This document shows, one piece after another, positions 52,118 through 59,985 of a DNA stretch of 64,000 nt. Source of the stretch: JBOEGW01 sp050633625 (lineage in GTDB: Bacteria > Pseudomonadota > Alphaproteobacteria > Rhodobacterales > Rhodobacteraceae); assembly GCA_050633625.1 (NCBI GenBank), contig JBOEGW010000001.1, forward strand, positions 372,001 to 436,000, written 5' to 3'. The translations under genes were made by a program, and so were the position numbers. Below the pieces are notes generated by a model. The model was not told the DNA's origin, ran no database searches, and saw nothing but the letters and a program-made list of their open reading frames with translations. Position 1 is the first letter of the stretch; each line of letters starts with the position of its first letter.

Positions 52118-52324
52118 TTATACGTCCAAGCCGCCCAAATCATGCCCGCCGATCAGAGTTGTGAGCCGCGTGCCGCGATCAGTCTTGCGAATGTCATAGC
52201 CGTATCCTTTGAGGCGGAAGCGCCATTCGCGATCAGACAGGCAGTGACGGCGTTCGTTGCGCGCAAAGTCGAGGGCGTCGGCGGCGGCGCTGAGGCCGGA
52301 AGCTGTGATGTGCATTGTACTCAT
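52118..52324 (-). CDS. Small hypothetical protein between ppx and rlmE
   Basis: 68 residues (or 65 from the ATG at 52313-52315, which has GGA nine bases upstream). The composition is protein-like (ADALDFARNERRHCLSDREW; RLTTLIGGHDL) with well-spaced charged and hydrophobic residues, and no overlapping gene competes for this DNA. No domain recognised. Leftward between two rightward genes. Confidence 0.5.
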   Translation of the reverse strand: MSTMHITASGLSAAADALDFARNERRHCLSDREWRFRLKGYGYDIRKTDRGTRLTTLIGGHDLGGLDV

Positions 52325-52496
52325 TCCATATACAATTGTTTCGATGGTTAAGATTGTTCACGGAATCGAGACAATACCTTTACCAAAATGTGGCGCGAAA
52401 AAGGTTTTTTGCCCTGTTTGGCCGCGAACCACCGCCAAGGCCGCCGTTGCGAAACCCCGCGCACGGGTCTATGTGCAAGGCAAGGAGACCAGGATC

Positions 52497-53210
52497 GTGG
52501 CGAAAAAGACGACAAAAAACACTTCGGGGCGCGGTGAGCGCGATTTGCGCGTGCGCGTGAAATCCGCGCGCGGGCGCAAAATGTCCTCGACGCTCTGGCT
52601 CGAACGTCAGCTCAACGACCCCTATGTGAAACGTGCCAAGGCCGAAGGGTTTCGCGGGCGGGCCGCATATAAGATTCTTGAGTTGGACGAAAAGTACCGT
52701 TTTTTGGTGCCCGGTGCGCGGGTTGTTGACCTTGGTTGTGCGCCCGGTGGCTGGTGTCAGGTTGCTGTTGAGCGCGTCAATGCGCTTGGCGAAAAGAAGG
52801 GCAAAAAGGTCGGCTATGTGCTTGGCGTCGATTTGCAGGAGCTTGAGCCATTGGCCGGGGCGGAGATGCATACCCTCGATTTCATGGAGGACGGCGCGGA
52901 TGATCAGGTCAAAACATGGCTTGGTGGGAAGGCTGATGTTGTGATGTCGGATATGGCGGCGGCGTCTTCTGGGCATAAACAAACGGACCACCTCAGGATT
53001 ATTTCGCTGTGCGAAGCAGCTGCCTATTTTGCTTTTGATGTGCTGGATGAGGGCGGCACTTTTGTGGCCAAAGTCTTGGCAGGCGGGGCAGAGGGCGATT
53101 TGCAGAAATTGCTGAAACAGAAATTCAATAAGGTCGTGAATGTAAAGCCGCCCGCGAGCCGCTCCAACAGTTCGGAGAAATTCGTGGTGGCAACTGGGTT
53201 TCGCGGCTAA
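52497..53210 (+). CDS. rlmE: 23S rRNA (uridine-2552-2'-O)-methyltransferase RlmE
   Basis: 237 residues from a GTG at 52497, nine bases after AAGGAG. The reading frame is open to 52257 but upstream residues do not fit the family. SAM motif VVDLGCAPGGWCQVA (~78-92); K-D-K-E tetrad from AAYKILELD, VMSDMAAASSGHK, VAKVLAGG and SSEKFVVATG. Methylates U2552 of the ribosomal A-loop. Usually next to ppx in Rhodobacteraceae. Confidence 0.93.
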   Translation: MAKKTTKNTSGRGERDLRVRVKSARGRKMSSTLWLERQLNDPYVKRAKAEGFRGRAAYKILELDEKYRFLVPGARVVDLGCAPGGWCQVAVERVNALGEKKGKKVGYVLGVDLQELEPLAGAEMHTLDFMEDGADDQVKTWLGGKADVVMSDMAAASSGHKQTDHLRIISLCEAAAYFAFDVLDEGGTFVAKVLAGGAEGDLQKLLKQKFNKVVNVKPPASRSNSSEKFVVATGFRG

Positions 53211-53256
53211 ATTATTCGCAAATACAACCAAAAGGTGATGTTTTTTGCATCGTAAT

Positions 53257-53297
53257 TGTTTCCGATTTCGAAACAGTTTGTGGAAAGTATTGAAACA
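53257..53297. promoter_or_regulatory. GTTTC/GAAAC inverted repeat plus half-site upstream of the peroxidase gene
   Basis: TGTTTC-cgatttc-GAAACA (53257-53275), 6+6 perfect arms with 7-nt centre; a further GAAACA half-site at 53292-53297 is 22 bp (two helical turns) further. The 53211-53370 region is A/T-rich and must hold the promoter of the di-haem peroxidase. The regulator is unknown. Confidence 0.45.
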
Positions 53298-53374
53298 AAA
53301 GAAAATTCATGTGTATGTAGCCCCATCTTTCTTACCCTAGCGTGAGTCTAGGTCTTTTTATTTGGGTATTTAAT

Positions 53375-54928
53375 ATGACGCGCGTGTTTTCGGTGCGCCC
53401 ATTTGGGTTTCGTTTGGTTTTGGGTGCGGCGATCGTTGCGACCTTTTTGGGGATCAAAGCAGAGGGCGCATTGGCTGGCCCCGTGGTGGTTCCAGAGGGT
53501 TTGCCGACCGCCCCCGGACCCGCTGATTTTCCACCAATCGACGCTCAGGCCGCGCTTTTGGGGCAATCGTTGTTCTATGATCCGATCTTGTCGGGCAATG
53601 AGAATATCGCCTGCGCCACCTGTCATCACCCGACGCTTGGCTCCTCTGATGGCATGTCGCTTTCGATTGGCGAGGGCGGGGAGGGGCTTGGCCCGGCGCG
53701 GCGTCTGCGCCTGAAGGATCACGTTTATGACCGCATCCCGCGCAACGCGCCCGCGCTATGGAACAAGGGATCAACCCATTTTCAGGTGATGTTTCATGAT
53801 GGGCGGGTGATGGCGGACGCGGACCGACCTTTTGGCGTTGTGACCCCACAAGGCGACCTTGAGGGCGCGGTGATGAATCTGCTCGCCGCGCAAGCGATGT
53901 TCCCGATGACCTCAGCCGATGAAATGGCGGGCCAGAATGAGGAAAACGAAACAGCAAAACGCATAGCTGCTGGCAAAATCAAAGGCGAAGATGGCGCTTG
54001 GGCGCTGATTGCTGCCAAGGTGGCGGCGGTGCCCGCATATCGCGCGGCATTTGACTGGGTGATTGGGCCGGACCAGCCGATCCACATCACCGATATTGCC
54101 AATGCGCTCGCCTCCTTCATGACCTTTGAATTCCGCTCAACCGACAGCCCGTTTGACAATTACCTGCGCGGCGATGAGGCGGCGCTTAGCGAAACGCAAA
54201 AGCTCGGCATGGCGTTGTTTTACGGTGATGCAGGCTGTGCGGCATGCCACGCCGGGCCGTTTCAAACGGACCAAAACTTCCACGCGATGGGGATGCCCCA
54301 AATTGGCCCAGGTAAGCGGCATGTAGAGGCCCAGTATTCCGATATTGGGCGCGGCGCGATCACGGGGGATCGGGCGGATGACTACAAATTTCGCACCCCG
54401 TCGTTGCGCAATGTGACCCTGACGGCGCCCTATGGTCACGCTGGCGCCTATGCGACGCTTGAGGCGGTGATCCAACATCATCGTGGCCCCGCTGCGGCTC
54501 TTGCACTGTATGACAGCGCGCAGGCAAAGCTTCATCCCCTGTCCCTTGAGGCCGGGGATTTTGACGCTCTGGCGGACCCTGTCGAGTTGGACCGGATCAA
54601 CGCCGCCATTGAAATCGAGGGGGTAGCGCTGCACGAGGGGGACACGGCGGCAATCATCGCCTTCCTCACGGCGCTTGAAGATCCTGTCGCTAAAGCCGGG
54701 CGTTTGGGTGTGCCGGATCGGGTGTTGTCGGGCTTGCCGATGGATGAAGACCCTCAGGCGCGCGTGCTGTCCACTCTGTCGTCCTTGCCAAACGACAAAC
54801 TTGGCACTGTTGCAAATGTGTCGGTGCCGAAGGTGTCAGAGGCGCAGGTGATGGTGGCGCAGGAGGCGAGCGCAAGCCAAACCTCAGAGGCGCTTTTGAT
54901 CCCCGTTGAGGCCACAGAGCTCAAATAA
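53375..54928 (+). CDS. Di-haem cytochrome c peroxidase / MauG family protein
   Basis: 517 residues from the ATG at 53375. Signal peptide around 13-33 (LVLGAAIVATFLGIKAEGALA). Haem sites CATCH (~79-83, in NIACATCHHPTLGSSDG) and CAACH (~289), FRTPSLRNVTLTAPYGHAGAYATLEAVI (~340) is the C-terminal CcpA/MauG signature. Reduces H2O2 or oxidises protein residues in the periplasm. A ~70-residue C-terminal tail rich in Ser/Val/Ala/Glu extends beyond the normal end. Single gene. Confidence 0.85.
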   Translation: MTRVFSVRPFGFRLVLGAAIVATFLGIKAEGALAGPVVVPEGLPTAPGPADFPPIDAQAALLGQSLFYDPILSGNENIACATCHHPTLGSSDGMSLSIGEGGEGLGPARRLRLKDHVYDRIPRNAPALWNKGSTHFQVMFHDGRVMADADRPFGVVTPQGDLEGAVMNLLAAQAMFPMTSADEMAGQNEENETAKRIAAGKIKGEDGAWALIAAKVAAVPAYRAAFDWVIGPDQPIHITDIANALASFMTFEFRSTDSPFDNYLRGDEAALSETQKLGMALFYGDAGCAACHAGPFQTDQNFHAMGMPQIGPGKRHVEAQYSDIGRGAITGDRADDYKFRTPSLRNVTLTAPYGHAGAYATLEAVIQHHRGPAAALALYDSAQAKLHPLSLEAGDFDALADPVELDRINAAIEIEGVALHEGDTAAIIAFLTALEDPVAKAGRLGVPDRVLSGLPMDEDPQARVLSTLSSLPNDKLGTVANVSVPKVSEAQVMVAQEASASQTSEALLIPVEATELK

Positions 54929-54954
54929 TCGCGTTTGCCTGTTGATCGGCCCCC

Positions 54955-54980
54955 ATTTCCCCGCGTAAGCACGGGGAAAT
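54955..54980 (+). other. Perfect 9-bp hairpin in the leader of the SH3 gene
   Basis: ATTTCCCCG (54955-54963) pairs perfectly with CGGGGAAAT (54972-54980) around an 8-nt loop, ending just before the RBS GAGGGAG. No T-tract follows, so it is not a standard terminator; could be an RNA-stability element or operator. Confidence 0.5.
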
Positions 54981-54994
54981 TGAGGGAGCGCGAC

Positions 54995-55315
54995 ATGACA
55001 CTACGCACAGCCAGCAAGGCCACATTCACAGCAGGTCTTCTGTTCATCTTGCCAGTTTTGGCGCAGGCACAAACCACGTTCCCCCAAGCGGCGCAATCGC
55101 TGGGGGGCAATCTGCGCGCGGACCCGGCGCAAGACGCGAAACAGCTCGGCACTCTTGGCAAAGGCGAAGTGCTCGAATTGGTGGAAGATACCGGGCAGGA
55201 ATATCACGGCTACACCTGGTTCAAAGTGAACGCGCGTGGCTATACAGGGTTTGTGTGGGGCGGCATGATTTGCTCCGAGGGGCACCACCTGACGGGCGTT
55301 TTCGCGGCCTGTTAG
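54995..55315 (+). CDS. Exported SH3-domain protein
   Basis: 106 residues, signal peptide ending AQA (~25). Mature part is a bacterial SH3 domain: LGGNLRADPAQDAKQLGTLGKGEVLELVED and WFKVNARGYTGFVWGGMIC. Two cysteines near the C-terminus (MICSEG, FAAC). Such proteins bind peptidoglycan or other periplasmic ligands. GGGAGCGCGAC precedes the ATG. Overlaps the 3' end of msrB by 4 bp (convergent). Confidence 0.75.
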   Translation: MTLRTASKATFTAGLLFILPVLAQAQTTFPQAAQSLGGNLRADPAQDAKQLGTLGKGEVLELVEDTGQEYHGYTWFKVNARGYTGFVWGGMICSEGHHLTGVFAAC

Positions 55316-55755
55316 GCGTCAACCTGAGCGATATAGTCGCCGTAGCCCTCAGCCTCCATATCCTCATAGGCAATGAAGCGCAGAGCTGCTGAATTGATGC
55401 AATAGCGCAGTCCGCCTCGATCAGCAGGCCCATCGGGAAAGACATGGCCTAAATGGCTGTCCCCATAGGTCGAGCGGACCTCCGTGCGCATCATCCCAAG
55501 GCTTGCGTCTTGCAGTTCCGCGACATGAGCCGGCTCAATCGGTTTGGTGAATGAAGGCCAGCCGCACCCACTGTCATATTTGTCAGAGGAGGCAAACAAC
55601 GGTTCGCCCGAAACAATATCGACATAAATCCCGACTGCATGGTTGTGCAGATATTTTCCGGTGCCAGGCCGTTCCGTGCCCGAGTCTTGCGTCACATACC
55701 GCGCCATCTCGTCCAACGCGGCAATGGCATCTGGGGTCTTGGTATACTTGGTCAT
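55312..55755 (-). CDS. msrB: Peptide methionine-R-sulfoxide reductase MsrB (zinc-less form)
   Basis: 147 residues. Catalytic Cys in RYCINSAAL (C119), resolving Cys in SGCGWPSF (C64), HLGHVFPDGP (101-110). The two CxxC zinc pairs of many MsrBs are replaced (D46/S49 and S95/G98), so this is a zinc-free form with a Cys64-Cys119 disulfide cycle. Repairs R-methionine sulfoxide; cytoplasmic. GGAGGCAGCT precedes the ATG at 55753-55755. Confidence 0.92.
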   Translation of the reverse strand: MTKYTKTPDAIAALDEMARYVTQDSGTERPGTGKYLHNHAVGIYVDIVSGEPLFASSDKYDSGCGWPSFTKPIEPAHVAELQDASLGMMRTEVRSTYGDSHLGHVFPDGPADRGGLRYCINSAALRFIAYEDMEAEGYGDYIAQVDA

Positions 55756-55876
55756 AGCTGCCTCCGTTGATTTGAATGTGGGGGCAGGGCGCGCAGATGT
55801 CATCCCCTGATTTGAAGAGGTGACACAGCTGTGATGAGTTTACGGCAAAGGGGCGCGCGCGGGGATAGGGGGGTAG

Positions 55877-55966
55877 TGGCGGAGAGACAGGGATTCGAAC
55901 CCTGGGTAGGCTTGCACCCACAACGGTTTTCGAGACCGCCCCGTTCGACCACTCCGGCACCTCTCC
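55877..55966 (-). tRNA. tRNA-Ser(CGA)
   Basis: 90 nt with encoded CCA. Acceptor GGAGAGG pairs with TCTCTCC; anticodon loop CTCGAAA gives anticodon CGA (serine, UCG codons). A long variable arm (GTGGGTGCAAGCCTACC region) confirms a class II tRNA, and GGTTCGAATCC forms the T-loop. Reverse strand, between msrB and the DUF2059 gene. Confidence 0.96.
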
Positions 55967-56131
55967 GCGAAGGGTCTGTGCGGGGCGATGTAAGGGACGC
56001 GCGCGATGGGCGCAACACCTTTTTGCGAGCAATCCACCGCTGATCCCTGTGCAATTCCCGCCTCGCACCTTGGCAGCGCCCAAGAGGCCCCCTAGGTTAC
56101 ACCAGAGCAGACACCCCCCACGGAGGACATC

Positions 56132-56956
56132 ATGCAGCCCAAATCTCTCATATCCCTCGCGTTTGCGGCTCTGATCGTCACAGCGTCCTCTGTGTTTGCG
56201 GCGGACCGCGAGGCGAGCCGCGCGTTTTTGGAGGTGACGGGGTTTGACGTTGCGATCCGCTCGATGCAGCAAGATGCCATGTCGGGACCAGGGATCGCGG
56301 GCACCGCGCCGGACGCCTTTGGCGCGCAATGGGTCGAGCTGGCACGCGATGTGTTTGACCCGGACGAGATGGTGGAACGCTCGCTGGATATGATGGAAGC
56401 GATATTGCCGGATGACCTGCTGGCGCATGGCGCGACGTTTTACGCCTCCGATTTGGGGCAGCGTTTGGTCGCGGCGGAAAACGAAAGTCAGGGCCTCTCC
56501 AGCGCTGAGCGGTTTTCGGCGGGCGAGGTGATCGTCGAGGGGCTGAGGGAGAATAACCCGAAGCGGCTTGAGGAATATGATCTCATGATGAAGGCAATTG
56601 GCGGGGTGGACAGCTCGGTCAATGCGCTGATTGAAATTCAGGTGCGCTATTTGATGGCAGCCATGGCGGCCGGGGGCGAGGACATTGATTTGTCCGAAGC
56701 TGAGCTGCGCGAGGTGTTGCAACAACAAGCCGGGCAATTGCGCGAGTCCATGGCGAAATACTCCATCCTCGGCGCCGCCTATGTGTACCGCGATTTCTCC
56801 GATGCGGATGTTGTGGCCTACCGAAAAGCGCTTGAGGCAGAGGATATGCAGCAAGTTTATGAAATCCTGAACGGGATCCAGTTTCAAGTGATGAGCGAGC
56901 GCTATGAGGCGATGGCGGGCCAGCTCGGCGCGCTCAAGCCACAACAAGATATCTAA
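56132..56956 (+). CDS. Exported DUF2059 protein
   Basis: 274 residues, signal peptide SLISLAFAALIVTASSVFA. Helical; the DUF2059 core is FYASDLGQRLVAAENE (~106-121), the family's usual YxTPxGQxL-like motif. A second copy of the helical pattern (VYRDFSDADVVAYRKALEAEDMQQVYEIL, ~219-247) completes it. Function unknown. ACGGAGGACATC precedes the ATG. Confidence 0.8.
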   Translation: MQPKSLISLAFAALIVTASSVFAADREASRAFLEVTGFDVAIRSMQQDAMSGPGIAGTAPDAFGAQWVELARDVFDPDEMVERSLDMMEAILPDDLLAHGATFYASDLGQRLVAAENESQGLSSAERFSAGEVIVEGLRENNPKRLEEYDLMMKAIGGVDSSVNALIEIQVRYLMAAMAAGGEDIDLSEAELREVLQQQAGQLRESMAKYSILGAAYVYRDFSDADVVAYRKALEAEDMQQVYEILNGIQFQVMSERYEAMAGQLGALKPQQDI

Positions 56957-56988
56957 CGCGGCACGAGGCGTTTGACGCGTTCTTTTCC

Positions 56989-57019
56989 TTGACAACAAAG
57001 GGGTTTGCCCCGATATACG
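56989..57019 (+). promoter_or_regulatory. Sigma70-type promoter of rplU-rpmA
   Basis: Consensus TTGACA at 56989-56994 and TATACG at 57014-57019 (19-bp spacing; ATATAC gives 18). It leaves a roughly 130-nt leader before rplU, long enough for ribosomal-protein feedback structures, though no fold was established. Confidence 0.55.
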
Positions 57020-57154
57020 CGGCTCTTGGCGCAGATTCTGCGTGAAGGCATATGAAACTCAGCCCGAAAAGGGCGCGCTGTTTGCAGGCGGCTTTAAGCC
57101 CAGAACGCCGGGATGACCGGGGCCACAGGACGCGGGAAATGTAAGGAATACCAG

Positions 57155-57763
57155 ATGTTTGCAGTCCTCAAGACTGGCGGCAAGCAATATAAAGTCCAAG
57201 CTGGCGATGTGCTGCGCGTGGAAAAAATTGCTGCCGATGCTGGCGAAAAAATCCAGTTCAACGAGATTCTTATGGTTGGTTCGACCATTGGTGCCCCCTT
57301 CGTCGAAGGCGCTGGCGTCCAAGCGGAAGTGATCGACCAGATCAAGGGTGAGAAAGTCATCCACTTCGTAAAACGGCGTCGTAAGCACAGCTCCAAGCGT
57401 ACCAAGGGCCACCGTCAACAGCTCACATTGCTGCGCGTGACCGATATCTTGGAAAAAGGCGCAGACACATCCGGCGTGAAGGCGGCTGTTGGCACAGGGT
57501 CGATCAAAGGCGCGGCACCTGCAGCGGCGGCGAAACCTGCCAAGAAAGCAGCAAAGCCTGCGGCGAAAGCTGACGCGGCACCGGCTGCGGCTGGCGGCGA
57601 CGATCTGACAGCGCTCAACGGTGTTGGTCCGGCGATGATGAAAAAGCTGAACGAAGCTGGCGTTATGACCTTTGCCGATGTGGCAGCGATCAACGTCGAC
57701 ACGTTTGACGGCCCTAAAGTGAAACCCGAGTGGGTGGCAGAAGCCGCTACGCTCGCGAAATAA
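57155..57763 (+). CDS. rplU: 50S ribosomal protein L21 with C-terminal extension
   Basis: 202 residues, about twice the usual ~103. Residues 1-103 are L21 (FAVLKTGGKQYKVQAGD; HFVKRRRKHSSKRTKGHRQQ). Then an Ala/Lys/Pro linker (~118-150) and an acidic-helical C-terminal domain, LTALNGVGPAMMKKLNEAGVM, that looks like a helix-hairpin-helix/SAM-like fold, as seen in r-protein extensions of Rhodobacteraceae. Start at 57155 after GTAAGGAATACC. Confidence 0.95.
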   Translation: MFAVLKTGGKQYKVQAGDVLRVEKIAADAGEKIQFNEILMVGSTIGAPFVEGAGVQAEVIDQIKGEKVIHFVKRRRKHSSKRTKGHRQQLTLLRVTDILEKGADTSGVKAAVGTGSIKGAAPAAAAKPAKKAAKPAAKADAAPAAAGGDDLTALNGVGPAMMKKLNEAGVMTFADVAAINVDTFDGPKVKPEWVAEAATLAK

Positions 57764-57784
57764 GCGAAGCAAGGAGAGTACGAG

Positions 57785-58054
57785 ATGGCACATAAAAAAG
57801 CTGGTGGTTCCTCCCGCAACGGTCGCGATTCCGCGGGTCGTCGCCTTGGGGTTAAAAAATTCGGCGGTGAACTGGTTATTCCGGGCAACATCATCGTGCG
57901 CCAACGCGGCACGAAAATGTGGCCGGGCCAAAACGTCGGCATGGGCAAAGATCACACGATCTTCGCAACCGTCGAAGGCAATGTTCAGTTCCACAAAGGC
58001 CTCAAAGGCCGCACCTTTATTTCGGTTCTCCCGGCGGCGGAGGCCGCTGAGTAA
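57785..58054 (+). CDS. rpmA: 50S ribosomal protein L27
   Basis: 89 residues: AHKKAGGSSRNGRDSAGRRLGVKKFGG at the start, IVRQRGTKMWPGQNVGMGKDHT in the middle. The flexible N-terminus reaches the peptidyl-transferase centre. Co-transcribed with rplU (21-bp gap); AGGAGAGTACGAG precedes the ATG. A strong terminator follows. Confidence 0.98.
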   Translation: MAHKKAGGSSRNGRDSAGRRLGVKKFGGELVIPGNIIVRQRGTKMWPGQNVGMGKDHTIFATVEGNVQFHKGLKGRTFISVLPAAEAAE

Positions 58055-58077
58055 ACCGATCCAAGGTTGAAAAATTG

Positions 58078-58108
58078 GGGGATCGGCACTTCGCCGGTCC
58101 CCTTTTTC
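58078..58108 (+). terminator. Rho-independent terminator after rpmA
   Basis: GGGGATCGGC (58078-58087) pairs with GCCGGTCCCC (58093-58102), one T.G wobble, loop ACTTC, followed by TTTTT. Confidence 0.88.
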
Positions 58109-58296
58109 GTTTATGTGCATCCGGTTTCGCACAGGTGAAACGGAGCGATGCGCGGCGATGATGCGTGGTGATCCGGAGCAGCGGGGAGGCTGGTCCGATT
58201 GGTTAAAGTTTAAGGTTTTTCGGCTATCGCCTGTCAGGCTCTAGCTTGGGCGCGCACCCAAACGACAAAGGGCGTGCGTGATTGAGGAGGAAAGTT

Positions 58297-58848
58297 ATGA
58301 AATTGGACCCCGTTTCCACCCACGGCCCAATTGCGGCGGATCGCTTGACCTTGCGCCCCGCGCGCAAATCGGACGCCGGTGTTTTGGCGCTCTATTCGGG
58401 CGATATTCGCGTTGCCTCCAACACAGCGAGCATTCCCCATCCGCTCCCACCCGGCACGACAGAAGCCTATTTGGCACGGGTGATGGCGCCCGGAAGCGAC
58501 GAGGTTGTTTGGGTCTTGGATGGATCAACCGACCTGTCCGAAGGGCGGGTGCGCGACGTTTTGGGGGTGATCAGCCTGACCGAAATGGACCGCGCGCAAG
58601 TTGAGCTTAGCTATTGGGTGGCGCCCGCGTTTTGGAACGCCGGGGTGGCCTCTGAAGCCGTGCGCGCGCTTGTGAAGGCGAACCCGCTCAACAGCACCAC
58701 CATCTTTGCCTGCGTCTTTCAGGACAATGCAGCATCCGCACGGGTCTTGACCAATGCAGGCTTTGAATATGTAGGCGATGCTGAGAGTTTTTGCGTGGCG
58801 CGGGGCACTACAGTCCCCACTTGGACTTATCTGCTCAAGTTGCCCTGA
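58297..58848 (+). CDS. GNAT family N-acetyltransferase (RimJ-like)
   Basis: 183 residues. LTLRPARKSDAGVLALY (~18-34), VLGVISLTEM (~92), VELSYWVAPAFWNAGVASEAVRAL (~104-127) and CVFQDNAASARVLTNAGFEYVG (~147-168) are the RimJ/RimL-type acetyltransferase motifs with acetyl-CoA loop at NAGVASEA. AGGAGGAAAGTT precedes the ATG at 58297. In Rhodobacteraceae this gene conventionally lies between rpmA and obgE. Substrate unknown. Confidence 0.88.
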   Translation: MKLDPVSTHGPIAADRLTLRPARKSDAGVLALYSGDIRVASNTASIPHPLPPGTTEAYLARVMAPGSDEVVWVLDGSTDLSEGRVRDVLGVISLTEMDRAQVELSYWVAPAFWNAGVASEAVRALVKANPLNSTTIFACVFQDNAASARVLTNAGFEYVGDAESFCVARGTTVPTWTYLLKLP

Positions 58849-58938
58849 GACCTGCAACAAGGCACGTCTCGGTGCCTGCGCCCTTGAGTGCCACCGCAAA
58901 TCGCACTAGGCAGAGCCAAACCTCAAAAGGCAGTTCAC

Positions 58939-59985
58939 ATGAAATTCCTCGATTTCGCTAAGGTCTATATTCGCTCTGGCGGTGGTGGTGGCGGCTGTAT
59001 CAGCTTTCGCCGCGAAAAATACATCGAATACGGCGGCCCGGATGGCGGCGACGGCGGGCGCGGCGGGGATGTTGTCGTGGAAGCGGTTGAAGGGCTGAAC
59101 ACGCTTATTGATTTTCGGTATCAACAGCACTTTTTCGCCAAGAACGGCCAGCCCGGAATGGGCAACCAACGCTCAGGGAAATCTGGCGAAGAGGTTGTGC
59201 TGCGGGTGCCTGTGGGCACAGAAATTCTCGATGAAGACCAAGACACTGTGATTGCGGATTTAACCGAAGTCGGCCAGCGCGTGTTGATGGCCAAAGGTGG
59301 CAATGGCGGCTTTGGCAATTTGCATTTCAAATCGGCCACCAACCAAGCGCCACGCCGCGCCAATCCGGGCCAAGAGGGGGTTGAGCGCACGATCTGGTTG
59401 CGCCTGAAATTGATCGCGGATGTTGGCTTGTTGGGCCTGCCCAACGCTGGCAAGTCGACCTTCCTCGCCGCAACCTCCAACGCCCGGCCCAAAATCGCTG
59501 ATTATCCCTTCACAACATTGGTGCCAAACCTTGGGGTTGTGGGAGTGGATGAGGTAGAGTTCGTGGTCGCGGATATTCCGGGGCTTATTGAAGGAGCAAG
59601 CGAAGGTCGCGGGCTTGGCGATCAGTTCTTGGGCCATGTGGAACGCTGTGCTGTGCTGCTGCATCTTGTGGATGGGACCGGCGAAGATGTCGCTCAGGAT
59701 TACCAGACAATCATTCATGAGCTTGAAAACTATGCAGAAATTCTCGCGGCGAAAACCCGCGTGACGGTGCTCAATAAGGTCGATGCGCTCACCGATGAGG
59801 AACGTGCGCAGAAAAAAGCTGCCCTTGAGGAGGCCTCTGGGGGCACTGTGTATGAGATGTCCGGGGTGGCGCGCGAAGGCGTCACACAGGTCTTGCGCGC
59901 GCTCAAATCGGAGATTGGCGCCGAACGGTATCGCGAGAAAAAGGCGCAAGAGGTCGAGGCGGAGGACAAGCCGTGGCAACCCTAA
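58939..59985 (+). CDS. obgE: GTPase ObgE
   Basis: 348 residues. Glycine-rich OBG domain (RSGGGGGGCISFRREKYIEYGGPDGGDGGRGG in 10-41), then GTPase G1 LPNAGKSTFL (~168), G3 DIPG (~214), NKVD (~283). Ribosome maturation and stress GTPase. Start at 58939. Its end overlaps the proB GTG by 13 bp. Confidence 0.97.
   Translation: MKFLDFAKVYIRSGGGGGGCISFRREKYIEYGGPDGGDGGRGGDVVVEAVEGLNTLIDFRYQQHFFAKNGQPGMGNQRSGKSGEEVVLRVPVGTEILDEDQDTVIADLTEVGQRVLMAKGGNGGFGNLHFKSATNQAPRRANPGQEGVERTIWLRLKLIADVGLLGLPNAGKSTFLAATSNARPKIADYPFTTLVPNLGVVGVDEVEFVVADIPGLIEGASEGRGLGDQFLGHVERCAVLLHLVDGTGEDVAQDYQTIIHELENYAEILAAKTRVTVLNKVDALTDEERAQKKAALEEASGGTVYEMSGVAREGVTQVLRALKSEIGAERYREKKAQEVEAEDKPWQP

Noticed and set aside
52257..52496. 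N-terminal extension of rlmE
   Set aside because: RlmE homologues start at KNTSGRG-type sequence and the GTG at 52497 has a good RBS; upstream residues are unlike the family.
55583..56998. 471-codon leftward open frame
   Set aside because: It runs through the 5' part of msrB, the tRNA-Ser gene and the antisense of the DUF2059 gene, which cannot be a protein gene.
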